DNA of 64,000 nt from Bifidobacterium colobi (GTDB taxonomy: Bacteria; Actinomycetota; Actinomycetes; Actinomycetales; Bifidobacteriaceae): positions 1-64,000 of the forward strand of contig NZ_JAFEJU010000009.1 in the NCBI RefSeq assembly GCF_018555455.1, read 5' to 3'. The notes beneath the pieces are model-generated. The model saw only the letters and a list, made by a program, of their open reading frames with translations. It was not told where the DNA came from and made no database searches. The translations under genes and the position numbers were made by a program. Each line of letters starts with the position of its first letter. The first letter of the stretch is position 1. This document shows, piece after piece, positions 10,489 to 18,808 of the stretch.

Positions 10489-11691
10489 TTACGCGCGTGT
10501 AATAGAACGCAAACGCAACAGACGGAGCAGCGGCTGGCGAGTGACGTAATCGAAGATAGTGACCAGCAGCACGAATGCGAGCGCGAACAGTACGCCAAAA
10601 GTCAACGCAGCCGCAAGGCTCCACGCATTGCCTTGCAGCAGTAATCCCTTCATGATTGCCGTGCACTGTGTATGCCAGATGCCGCCCAGCAGCGATTGGG
10701 CAATATAGAAGCCGAGAATGCCGGACGCCACCGCAGTAATGCAGCGCGCGATGTTCTCAGGCATGCTGCGTGCACTGTGAGCCACGTCTGCTTCGCCGTT
10801 CCCATGAGCAGCCGTTGCAATCATCAATGCAAACCATGCGCCGAGGAATGAGATCAGCGACGTTGATTTATACGACAATGCCATCATCAGCTGTCGCTCA
10901 TCCAAGACAACCAGCACCGCTTCCACAAGCAGCACCAGCAATGCCAGCGCGGTCGCCGCGCGACGCCATGCCTGCGCCGATACACGCCCCAGCCCGCCAG
11001 CCTTGCGCACGTCCACACCCACTACACCAGCGAACAGGAACGACACCAGATACGTCACCGCGCTCATCTGCTTGCGCCAATCACTCAAGCCTCGCGCGGT
11101 ATCCTGCGGATTGATGAACGCAATGTACAGGTTCAGAGCAAACACCACAACCAGCGCAATCACCATCAACGTCCACAGCACGCGCGGATTCGCGCGTTCA
11201 ACAATCCAAGCGAACACCGGTGCAATAACCACAAACACCAAATAGAGCCACACGAATTCAAGCCCGTAGCTCCACCACACCACAGTGCCAATCTCCGGCA
11301 CCGTCACGAACACATTAATCACATAGCAAACGGCGATATAGAACAGGACCGAAAGCACAATAATCAGTGCGCGGCGGGCAGTGGCAGCGAACTGCTCGCG
11401 CCAATACTCAGCACTGGTCATGGTGTGCGACTTGCGGGCGGCGGACGGCACCAAATAGAACCCGGAAATCATGTAGAACATGTGATTGCCGGTGGCGCCG
11501 AGCAGTGCAATCAGACCCAGCAACAGCATCGCCAGCGGATTGCTGGCTATCACTTGATTCTCAGGAGACAGCTGATCAATCGGCGTGGCTACAGCAGTGG
11601 CAGCGAACCACGGCTGGAAGACGTGGAACACCGAGATACCCGCTATGGCGAGCACTCGTAGCATTTCTACGTAACTATTGCGTTTGCTCAT
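10489..11691 (-). CDS. Membrane acyltransferase (acyltransferase 3 family)
   Basis: 400 residues with about ten hydrophobic segments. The N-terminus (RNSYVEMLRVLAIAGISVFHVF) matches the acyltransferase-3 pattern, in which a conserved Arg and His in the first helix belong to the acyl-transfer site. Members O-acetylate or O-succinylate surface sugars. A role in decorating wall glycans fits the neighbouring hydrolases and glycosyltransferases, but the substrate cannot be read. The start at 11691 has only a distant AGGAAA. The 205 nt between this gene and the muramidase gene hold the likely promoter of the latter. Confidence 0.75.
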   Translation of the reverse strand: MSKRNSYVEMLRVLAIAGISVFHVFQPWFAATAVATPIDQLSPENQVIASNPLAMLLLGLIALLGATGNHMFYMISGFYLVPSAARKSHTMTSAEYWREQFAATARRALIIVLSVLFYIAVCYVINVFVTVPEIGTVVWWSYGLEFVWLYLVFVVIAPVFAWIVERANPRVLWTLMVIALVVVFALNLYIAFINPQDTARGLSDWRKQMSAVTYLVSFLFAGVVGVDVRKAGGLGRVSAQAWRRAATALALLVLLVEAVLVVLDERQLMMALSYKSTSLISFLGAWFALMIATAAHGNGEADVAHSARSMPENIARCITAVASGILGFYIAQSLLGGIWHTQCTAIMKGLLLQGNAWSLAAALTFGVLFALAFVLLVTIFDYVTRQPLLRLLRLRSITRA

Positions 11692-11747
11692 GCTGTTCTA
11701 CGTTGGATTTCCTGTGTGGTGTGCTTGTATGCGTCTACTGATGCAAA

Positions 11748-11787
11748 CGCTCCCTGTCTTGCTTGGATTGGTGCAAGACAAGGAGCG
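11748..11787 (-). terminator. Terminator of the LCP gene
   Basis: CGCTCCCTGTCTTGC (11748-11762) pairs with GCAAGACAAGGAGCG (11773-11787), with one mismatch and a short T stretch on the minus strand. It lies about 50 nt past the LCP stop codon. Confidence 0.65.
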
Positions 11788-11835
11788 ATGCGCGTCATGG
11801 TTCGCGGCTCTTCACCGGATCAATCAGCACTGCGA

Positions 11836-13341
11836 TCAGTACTTCACACCGCAGTAGGTGACTTCGATGTAACGCGCGGCCAAGCCAATGAACTGGCCGG
11901 TGGTCTGGCTGCGAATCGCACCGGTTTCCGGGTCGATGATGCCGTTGGTCTCACGATCGATGATGGTGCCGTCCGCCAGCTTGGTGGTGTTCGTAGCCGG
12001 ATCGTAGGTGGAACCGTCCTCGTTTGTGGTCGGCGTGGAGGAGTCGGTGGAGCTGGAATCCGTGCTGGAGCTGTCGGTGCTGTCGGTGGAAGAAGAATCC
12101 GAGGAGCTGGAGCTATCGGACTTCTTCTTGGTGCTCTTCTTCTTGCTGTCCGAGCTGGAAGAGCTATCCGAATCCGAAGAATTGTTGGTGTTGATGGCAG
12201 TGCCCGTGTTGGCGGAATCCACCAGCGGCTGAGCATTGCGCAGTTTCTCCCACACGGCATCGGCACCATCGGCGAACTGGCTACGATTGGCATCCTGAGT
12301 CCACGGCACCACCGGGATGGTCTGCGAATACAAGTGACTCATGTCGAAGCTCTTCATGCTGGCGGCCAGACCGGCCAGCGTAGTGGTATTCGCCAAACCT
12401 TCGCTCATCTGCACCGACTCCAGACCAGCCTTAGCAAGCTGGTAGAGCTGGGCGGAATGCGTCAGCATGTTCTTATCGAACGCAGTCTTTATCAATCGTT
12501 TAATCAAGTACTGCTGGCGAGTAGTACGCATAGTATCCGAGCCATCGGTACCAGTGGCGTGACGCGTACGCGCATACTGCGTCGCGGTAATACCATCCAG
12601 ATGCTGCATACCCTGAGCCAGATTCAAGCCGGTGTAGTCATCCTGCATAGGAGTAGGAATGCACACATCCACACCGCCCACAGCGTTAATCATATTAACC
12701 AAACCGCCGAAGTCCACCACCATGAACTGCTGGATGTTCAGACCACTGAGGTAATTCACTTCGTTCACTGTGCAGCTGGCGGCGGAAGCCACGTCGCCGC
12801 CCTGCGCGTAAGCGTTTGGGAAGATGGAATTAATCATCACCGAGGACTGCGCATACATCGTACCGTTGGAGGTTTCGCAACCCGGAGTGGACACCATCAA
12901 ATCGCGGGGCAGCGAGACCAAGTTGATGAACGAACGATCCGCGGCAATCTGCAGAACCAGCAGCGTATCGGAGTTATGCACACCGACCTCATCGCCACCG
13001 CCAATAGCGCTGTTCGTGTCGCCATCGCGCGAATCCTGGCCGATGAGCAGAATGTTGATCGGCGTATTCGAATACGGATCCACCGGCAGAATATCAACCT
13101 TCTTGCCGTTGGACTTCTGCACAATCATCTTGACAGACTGATTGCTCACCGTGTTGCTGATATCCGCCCACGTCACTCCAGCGAACGTACCCACGAACGA
13201 GAGCACGGCAATCACAGCCAGCGCAATGCCCTTGGCAACCTTATGGCTCACACGGTATGCCGCGGTATGATGCGGCCCTTGCACCCTCTGCCATCCAAGA
13301 TTCGGAATTGGATGACTTTCATGTGCCCTGCGTTTTGCCAT
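11836..13341 (-). CDS. LytR-CpsA-Psr (LCP) family glycopolymer ligase
   Basis: 501 residues. A basic cytoplasmic N-terminus and one membrane helix (about 38-60) lead to an extracellular LCP domain. Typical blocks are INILLIGQDSRDG, LVSLPRDLMV, the QYARTRH arginine motif and RQQYLIKRL. LCP proteins transfer undecaprenyl-linked glycopolymers to peptidoglycan. After the domain come a Ser/Asp/Lys low-complexity linker (about 385-435) and a short conserved-looking tail ending ARYIEVTYCGVKY, possibly wall-interacting. I chose the ATG at 13341 over a GTG six bases upstream because AGGAAGG is correctly spaced to it. Confidence 0.9.
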   Translation of the reverse strand: MAKRRAHESHPIPNLGWQRVQGPHHTAAYRVSHKVAKGIALAVIAVLSFVGTFAGVTWADISNTVSNQSVKMIVQKSNGKKVDILPVDPYSNTPINILLIGQDSRDGDTNSAIGGGDEVGVHNSDTLLVLQIAADRSFINLVSLPRDLMVSTPGCETSNGTMYAQSSVMINSIFPNAYAQGGDVASAASCTVNEVNYLSGLNIQQFMVVDFGGLVNMINAVGGVDVCIPTPMQDDYTGLNLAQGMQHLDGITATQYARTRHATGTDGSDTMRTTRQQYLIKRLIKTAFDKNMLTHSAQLYQLAKAGLESVQMSEGLANTTTLAGLAASMKSFDMSHLYSQTIPVVPWTQDANRSQFADGADAVWEKLRNAQPLVDSANTGTAINTNNSSDSDSSSSSDSKKKSTKKKSDSSSSSDSSSTDSTDSSSTDSSSTDSSTPTTNEDGSTYDPATNTTKLADGTIIDRETNGIIDPETGAIRSQTTGQFIGLAARYIEVTYCGVKY

Positions 13342-13612
13342 AATCACTACCTTCCTGATTGGTGGGGGCTTGTCTCACTGCCCGAAGACGCGCCACCCTC
13401 ACTACCTCAGGTGTCTGCTTATACGTCGTTGGTTAGTGTAGCAGAACGGCTTGAAACCATTGGAAATATGCCGAATACGGGCTGAATCTTCGAAATTGGA
13501 TGGTAGCTTGGCGGCGGTTCCGCGATCAGTTGTTGACGCCGCATGCGCAACCGTCAATCGCGACCATCGATTATCAGAGTACTTTCAGACTTCATTGAGA
13601 GGTATAACAGTA

Positions 13613-13702
13613 ATGCGCAAGACAACGGTCACGAAGCGCAATAATAGTGGAGTTCGTATTGATGAGTTTCGAGAAGTTCGAATGATTCGGCTCGCAGCGT
13701 AG
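13613..13702 (+). CDS. Possible 29-residue leader peptide
   Basis: Within the 416-nt gap upstream of the permease gene, an ATG at 13613 preceded by GAGAGG opens a 29-codon frame encoding a basic peptide (MRKTTVTKRNNSGVRIDEFR...). It ends 55 nt before the permease start. A TATAAC hexamer overlaps its upstream region. It may be a leader peptide or chance; no family recognised. The rest of 13342-13757 shows no gene. Confidence 0.25.
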   Translation: MRKTTVTKRNNSGVRIDEFREVRMIRLAA

Positions 13703-13757
13703 ATACATCGCTGCAAGCCAGAGAGTTTCGGCTTAGGAGAACGGGAGAGGTACACAC

Positions 13758-15167
13758 ATGTTCGTCCTCAGCAACGCATGGCGAGCGATGATGCGCTCGA
13801 AGGGGCGCACGGCGCTCACCGCGATTATCGCACTCGTGGTCACATTCGGCACAGTTGCCGGCTTGGCCATCGTGCAGGAAAATCACACCGCGCACACCGA
13901 TGATTACGACGTGCAGAAGGCCACACTGGCCATTCGTCCAAGCGCCGCCGCATGGAAGAAGGTCTCCCCCAGCGATTCGGCATCCACCAAGCATTACATG
14001 ACTTGGACGGACTACACCGAATACGCCACCATCATTCAGCAGGCCGGCGTGACGCTCGACTTCACGGTCACCGAAACCGTGCCGGCGCGCGTTTCCGGTG
14101 ATCTCAAGGCCGTGAGCGGCGATAAGCTCGGTTCCGCTTCCGACGATAAGACCGGCGGCCAGCTCATCTGGCGCGCCTTCTGGACCAAGGACGCGGCCTC
14201 GGCCAGCGATCTCGGCACCTTCAAGATCGTGAGCGGCAAGAACCTGAGCTACAACAATCAGTCCTCCAACCCAGACACCACCGGCGCACTGGTCTCCTCC
14301 GCATTCGCCAAGGCCAACAACCTGAAGGTTGGCAGCAAGTTCAAAGTGGCCGCAGCCTCCGATGCTTCCACAACCGCGGAGCTCACCGTGCGCGGCATCT
14401 ACGAATACACGGCCGCAGCCGACGCCGACAATCCGGTGGTGACTGCCCGCAACCGCGAGAACGCGATCTTCACCAACTACCAGACCTTCGCCAAGGCAGG
14501 ACTTGACCCGCAGACCGGCGACTCCTCCGTCTCCGGCTGGCAGGTGCCGGATCTGAACGTGGTGTTCAACGTTACGGATTCCGCCTCCTACAAGAAGCTG
14601 GTCGCCACTTTCAAGAAGTCCAAGCTGCCTGCCTCCGGCTACACGGTGTCCTCCCCCTCGCTTGAGGCGTATGTTCAGTCGCTCAAGTCTATGGATGCCG
14701 TGGCCGCCAACGTGAAGACCAGCACCATTGTGCTGCTGGCTGTGGGCGGTGTGCTGCTGCTCGCGCTGGTGCTCGTCGGCGTATGGGGTCCGAAGCGCGA
14801 CGACGAAATCGGCATGGCGCTGGTCTCCGGCGTCTCCCGCGGGCGCTTGGGCTGGCAGTTCATGCTCGAGGTCTTCTTCACCACGCTGCCGTTCTATGTG
14901 ATCGGCCTGGTCGGCGGCATCTTTGCCACCAAGCCGCTTGCCGCAGCCCTGTTCACCGGCCACGAAGTCACCGCTTCCTCCTCGCTCATCTGGAATATGG
15001 TGTGGGGCGGCTTGGGTACCATCCTGGTGCTCGCCATCCTCGCCGCGCTGCGACTGGCGTTCTTCCGCGCCGACAAGCTCTTTGCCGCCGACGGCGACTG
15101 GGGTTCGGTGAGCGAAACCGAAACGATTGAAGCTGATTCCAACGACGATGCGGAGGCCAAGGCATGA
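13758..15167 (+). CDS. FtsX-like ABC transporter permease
   Basis: 469 residues. One N-terminal helix (about 18-40) is followed by a roughly 270-residue extracytoplasmic domain and three C-terminal helices (about 318-345, 370-395, 415-440), the FtsX/MacB permease layout. Such permeases do not pass small solutes; they act mechanically on lipoproteins, peptides or wall hydrolases. GGGAGAGG precedes the ATG. Its stop overlaps the start of the next gene by four bases (ATGA), so the two are translationally coupled and should form one complex. Confidence 0.8.
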   Translation: MFVLSNAWRAMMRSKGRTALTAIIALVVTFGTVAGLAIVQENHTAHTDDYDVQKATLAIRPSAAAWKKVSPSDSASTKHYMTWTDYTEYATIIQQAGVTLDFTVTETVPARVSGDLKAVSGDKLGSASDDKTGGQLIWRAFWTKDAASASDLGTFKIVSGKNLSYNNQSSNPDTTGALVSSAFAKANNLKVGSKFKVAAASDASTTAELTVRGIYEYTAAADADNPVVTARNRENAIFTNYQTFAKAGLDPQTGDSSVSGWQVPDLNVVFNVTDSASYKKLVATFKKSKLPASGYTVSSPSLEAYVQSLKSMDAVAANVKTSTIVLLAVGGVLLLALVLVGVWGPKRDDEIGMALVSGVSRGRLGWQFMLEVFFTTLPFYVIGLVGGIFATKPLAAALFTGHEVTASSSLIWNMVWGGLGTILVLAILAALRLAFFRADKLFAADGDWGSVSETETIEADSNDDAEAKA

Positions 15168-16432
15168 GCGAGAAGAACAATGACAAGAACGTCAAGGATC
15201 AGGAGAACCTGCAGCAGTCCGAGGAGCTCGACGCCAAGGCGGCGGATGCTGAGGCTGCTGCGGAGTCTGCCGCAGATGCCATCAAGCCAGCGCCCGCCGA
15301 CTCCATCCAATTCAGCGTCATGTTTGACGATGACGAGGATGCAGACGATGCCGAAGTCAGCGACGCCGCAGCCGGCGCAGCGGACAACATTTACAGCAGT
15401 CTGGCTGCCGCCGAGGAATCAGCCGTAACCGATCCTGAGGCAGTCGCCGCCGTACCGACCGGCGAAGCTGACGGCGCTGCGTCTGCCGATGCGGCGTCTG
15501 CGGCCGGCACCGCAGACGCTGCAGCTGAGCCCAGCGAAGCCGAAGCGGAGGCAAAGGCTTCTGCCGATGCATCCGCCGCAGTCACCGAGCGCAATGCCAA
15601 ACATGTGAACGAAACCTTGGGACTGGCGAAATCCGAACCGAAGAACGATCTGGCCGCGCGCGAGGACAAGTCACACAAAGCCGAACCGGCCATGACGCTG
15701 GCATCGCGCATCGATCGCGTGCTGGTGGGCGGCGGTGCGGACGACGTGCTGCTGAAAACCTACCCCACGTTTGCGTTGAACAAGGTCACGCTGGCGGGCG
15801 CCAAGGGCAAGGTCAACGTGCTCGATAACGTGGAGTTCGCCTGCTATGCCGGTCACGCATACGCCGTGCTCATCAGCGATGACGCGGATTCCGGTCTGAC
15901 CGCGGACGCCAAGCGTCGTGCGCTGATGGGTGTCATGACCGGTCTCGTGCAGCCGACCTCCGGCGCGGTGATGAATAAGAGTGCGAATATCGCCGAGCTG
16001 GAACCGGTGGAATTGCGCGGACATCGCCTTGGCATTGTGCCGCAACTGCATGCCGTTCAGCCATATCTGGATGCCGAGCACAATGTGCTCTACGCCATGG
16101 AAGCCTCCAACCGCAATTTCCTCAAGCCCAAGCCGGTGATCGCGCGCGAACTGCTCGCCAAAGTGGGCTTCTCCGAAGCCACGACCGGCGCGGCCGTGGG
16201 TAAGCTGCCGCAAGTGCAGCAGCGTCTGGTGGCCATTGCCCGTGCCATCAGCGCCGAAGCCGAAGTACTGATTTTGGACGAGCCGACGCGTGACCTGAAC
16301 GACGACGACACGGTGACCGTGTTCGCCGCACTGGCCAAGCTGGCGCACAGCGGCGATCCGAAGCACTGCGTGATCGTGCTGACCGCTTCGCGCGAGATTG
16401 CCGAGGCTGCGGACACGCTGTTTGAGGTGTGA
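15164..16432 (+). CDS. ABC-type ATPase partner with degenerate Walker A and long acidic N-terminus
   Basis: 422 residues. Roughly the first 175 are Ala/Glu/Asp-rich and probably disordered. The rest is ABC-ATPase-like: ILDEPTRDL gives a good Walker B at about 368-377, and LPQVQQRLVAIARAI stands in place of the LSGGQ signature. Where Walker A should be, the text reads VLISDDADSGLTADAKRR, lacking the GxxGxGK(S/T) loop and its lysine. Either this subunit binds nucleotide atypically or it no longer hydrolyses ATP. It overlaps the FtsX-like gene by 4 nt. A hairpin terminator follows. Confidence 0.75.
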   Translation: MSEKNNDKNVKDQENLQQSEELDAKAADAEAAAESAADAIKPAPADSIQFSVMFDDDEDADDAEVSDAAAGAADNIYSSLAAAEESAVTDPEAVAAVPTGEADGAASADAASAAGTADAAAEPSEAEAEAKASADASAAVTERNAKHVNETLGLAKSEPKNDLAAREDKSHKAEPAMTLASRIDRVLVGGGADDVLLKTYPTFALNKVTLAGAKGKVNVLDNVEFACYAGHAYAVLISDDADSGLTADAKRRALMGVMTGLVQPTSGAVMNKSANIAELEPVELRGHRLGIVPQLHAVQPYLDAEHNVLYAMEASNRNFLKPKPVIARELLAKVGFSEATTGAAVGKLPQVQQRLVAIARAISAEAEVLILDEPTRDLNDDDTVTVFAALAKLAHSGDPKHCVIVLTASREIAEAADTLFEV

Positions 16433-16465
16433 AACCAGCGCATTTTCCCGCGGCACCCGATGAAT

Positions 16466-16504
16466 AGCGGGGTGAAGGCCCAAGAAAGTGGTCTTCACCC
16501 CGCT
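16466..16504 (+). terminator. Terminator of the permease/ATPase pair
   Basis: AGCGGGGTGAAG (16466-16477) pairs perfectly with CTTCACCCCGCT (16493-16504), followed by a short T-rich run, 34 nt after the ATPase stop. Confidence 0.7.
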
Positions 16505-16709
16505 TTCTGCGTTACAAGGGGTTGATTCGTGCTTGGCGGAAGGTCTATCTGCGTTACAAGGGGTTCCTCGCCAAGTAGACAGCTCTCAAGAATGGCGGAA
16601 TAACGTTGCGCTGAGGGCTTGTATACGGCGCATACATGCCCTCAACAACCCCTTGTAGAGCAGTTAGACGTTCTGGAAGACGGAAATCAACCCCTTGTAA
16701 GCGAGATAG
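16502..16709. repeat. 208-nt nested inverted-repeat element, copy 1
   Basis: This element matches 38630-38838 over its whole length. The order is TTACAAGGGGTTGATT, a spacer, GGTCTATCTGCGTTACAAGG continuing GGTTCCTCGCCAAGTA, a centre, AACCCCTTGTAGAGCAG, and AATCAACCCCTTGTAA. Outer and inner arms are complementary to each other. The centre forms its own hairpin (GGGCTTGTATAC...ATACATGCCC). No protein is encoded. It fills most of the gap between the ATPase and HD genes. It has the look of a non-autonomous dispersed element or a structured RNA. Confidence 0.8.
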
Positions 16710-16800
16710 TCACGCTCAAAGCCGTATTGCAACTGGTAGAGCCGGCCTACGCGCTAATCTGGGGTGTAGTTAGGCTTATGGAGGACTGGAGCTGCGCATC

Positions 16801-17511
16801 ATGAGCGGATATATTCCCACGCTGGAGCAGATTGACGAACTGCACAAGAAGATTGCCCCCTCGCAGGAGGCGTACGATCTGGTGCATACGCATTGCGTGA
16901 TTGTGGCGACCATCGGCTGCCAGATAGTACGCCGGCAGAACGCTTTGTTTACGCGCCGTTGCACGCTGCCGGCCGGCGGCGAATCCTTGGTTCCCTCCCC
17001 CGACGGCGTGACTGGCGGCCAAGTGCCACCGCGGCTGCTGGACGAGCATCTGGTGCTTATCGGCGGCCTGCTGCACGACATCGGCACCTACAAAGTGTTC
17101 AAGCATGACGGCACCGACGGCGAACCGTTGAAGTTCAGCGGCAAGAAATATATTCTGCACGGGCTCAAAGGCTACGAGTACCTCCTGAGCGAAGGCGTGG
17201 ACGAGTCGATCGCCCAGTTCGCGCGCAATCATACGGGTGTGGGCTTGAATCGTGAGGCCGTGATCGCACAGGACCTGCCGCTGCCGCCGGATGACTATGT
17301 GCCGGTGAATCTGGAGCAGGAAGTGGTGATGTATGCCGACAAGTTCCACAGCAAGTCCACACCGCCGAAGTTCCTGCAAGTGGATGCCTATACCGCCAAA
17401 GCCGCGCGATACGGCGAAAAGAACAAGCAGCGCTGGCTGGAGCTGGTGGCCAAGTACGGTGTGCCGGATATTCCCGCACTGGCCGAAAAGTACCATATGC
17501 GCATGGTCTGA
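16801..17511 (+). CDS. HD-domain metal-dependent phosphohydrolase
   Basis: 236 residues. HTHC at about 29-32, the HDIG doublet at about 92-95 and later histidines (ARNHTGVG) supply the metal ligands of an HD hydrolase, a superfamily acting on nucleotides or phosphodiesters. The length suits a single-domain enzyme. The substrate cannot be deduced. The ATG at 16801 has GGAG 11 nt upstream. It stands alone downstream of repeat element copy 1, and its stop codon lies at the edge of an 11-nt tandem repeat. Confidence 0.8.
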   Translation: MSGYIPTLEQIDELHKKIAPSQEAYDLVHTHCVIVATIGCQIVRRQNALFTRRCTLPAGGESLVPSPDGVTGGQVPPRLLDEHLVLIGGLLHDIGTYKVFKHDGTDGEPLKFSGKKYILHGLKGYEYLLSEGVDESIAQFARNHTGVGLNREAVIAQDLPLPPDDYVPVNLEQEVVMYADKFHSKSTPPKFLQVDAYTAKAARYGEKNKQRWLELVAKYGVPDIPALAEKYHMRMV

Positions 17512-17515
17512 GCGT

Positions 17516-17626
17516 GGTCTGCGCACGGTCTGCGCACGGCCTGCGCATGGCCTGTGCATGGCCTGTGCATGTGATTGTGCACGGTCTGTGCACGGTCTGT
17601 GCACGGTCTGCGCATGATTTGCGCCC
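17516..17626 (+). repeat. Tandem 11-nt repeat, about ten units
   Basis: Units of GGTCTGCGCAC and variants (GGCCTGTGCAT, GGTCTGTGCAC) run head to tail with period 11, one unit being 12 nt. The array begins five bases after the HD gene stop. Each unit contains a near-palindromic TGCGCA or TGTGCAC core. No protein feature. Confidence 0.9.
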
Positions 17627-17652
17627 TGCCGCCCGTCCCCACCTTCCTTGCC

Positions 17653-17860
17653 GGATTCCGGGGATTGCGTCGCAGAAACGCCCCTTTTGCAGCGGATTCC
17701 GGGGATTGCGGCGCAAAAGGGGCGTTTCACGATACGTTTCACGGCGGATTTCCCGGAATCTGGCCCTATTGGGCGCGGGGTGCGCGGGCCGCGCTCACGG
17801 GACGCGCGGGCCGCGCTCACGGGGCGCGGGACGCGCGGGAGTGCGCGAAAGCGCAGGGCG
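17653..17860. repeat. GGATTCCGGGGATTGCG repeats, long hairpin and GC-rich duplications
   Basis: GGATTCCGGGGATTGCG occurs at 17653-17669 and 17694-17710, with a degenerate third copy near 17746. The second copy sits in the loop of a perfect 16-bp hairpin (GAAACGCCCCTTTTGC at 17675-17690 with its complement at 17713-17728). From about 17776, short GCGCGGGCCGCGCTCACGGG units are duplicated. The motif recurs at 21661-21780. Apart from the 11-nt repeat, 17512-17878 holds only this material. Confidence 0.8.
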
Positions 17861-17878
17861 CGCAAAGCGGGCGCGGAT

Positions 17879-18739
17879 TCAGATGGAGCGGAGGCGGAAG
17901 GTGCCGTTGCGGTTGGAGGCCACGATCATCTGATCGTTTTCCAGTTCGGTCCAACCGTTCTGGTCGTAACCGGATGAGCTCACGACCACGCCGGTCTGCT
18001 TGCCGTCCGCGTCGGTGAGCGCACGGTAGCGCATCACACGGTAGTCGGCGGCCTGAGCGCCGCGGCCGTACTCGTCATAGATTTCCACGATGCGCGGGCT
18101 GGTCTTCTCGCGACCGGCCGCGCACAGTGCCACCATCTGGTCTTCGGACTGGATGATGCAGTTGTAGCTGGACTTCGGGTAGGCCTGACGCAGTTCGCGC
18201 ACCGCCTGTGCCACCGCTTCGTCGAGGGGGAAGCCGAAGCCGATGTATTCCAGAATCACCGCGAAGAAGATTGCGGAATCGGAGCGACCGCCGGTGGAGA
18301 GCAGCACGCTGTGATCCACTGGGTAGGAGCGGTTGGTCACAATGTTGCGACCGTTGGCGTCGGAGATATCGCCGTTATGCACAAAGCTCAGTCCGTTGGC
18401 ATAGAACGGATGCTGGTTCTCCATGATGAGCGGCAGATTGGAGCTGGCCAGACGCAGGTGCCAGATGGCGCCGCGTGCCGGCTGAGCGGCCAGAGCACCG
18501 AACGTGCTGTCGAAGCGTGCGGCGACCGTGGACTTGTAGATTTTGACGCCGGTTTCCGGCGAGGGAGCGCCACCATCGCGCACGTACGGGGTTTCGGTAG
18601 GAGTGGCGAGCTGCGCCACGCCCCAACCATCATTGTGGATTTCCGAGAGGTCGCGGAAGTCCTCGACGTTCTTCACGCCGAGGATGTCGTTGAGACTCAG
18701 GTCGGTACCTGCCGTCGCGTATCCCAGTAATCTGCACAT
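17879..18739 (-). CDS. Class II glutamine amidotransferase (YafJ-like)
   Basis: 286 residues. Cys2, exposed after Met removal, is the Ntn-type nucleophile (MCRLLGY). HNDGWG at about 35-40, WHLRLAS and VHNGDI are the usual glutaminase-site blocks. It is the stand-alone class II amidotransferase type that hydrolyses glutamine to ammonia for an unknown acceptor. No partner synthase is adjacent. The start at 18739 is fixed by the catalytic Cys at position 2, although no clear ribosome site precedes it. Confidence 0.85.
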   Translation of the reverse strand: MCRLLGYATAGTDLSLNDILGVKNVEDFRDLSEIHNDGWGVAQLATPTETPYVRDGGAPSPETGVKIYKSTVAARFDSTFGALAAQPARGAIWHLRLASSNLPLIMENQHPFYANGLSFVHNGDISDANGRNIVTNRSYPVDHSVLLSTGGRSDSAIFFAVILEYIGFGFPLDEAVAQAVRELRQAYPKSSYNCIIQSEDQMVALCAAGREKTSPRIVEIYDEYGRGAQAADYRVMRYRALTDADGKQTGVVVSSSGYDQNGWTELENDQMIVASNRNGTFRLRSI

Positions 18740-18808
18740 AGTATGACAATCTACCGGCGCAACTCAGCGACGTGCGGAGGCCGTTATAGGAGTTGCTTAT
18801 AGAGCGTA

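Noticed and set aside
13629..14963. Long minus-strand frame opposite the FtsX-like permease
   Set aside because: No start signal or domain; the plus-strand gene has a strong ribosome site and membrane helices.
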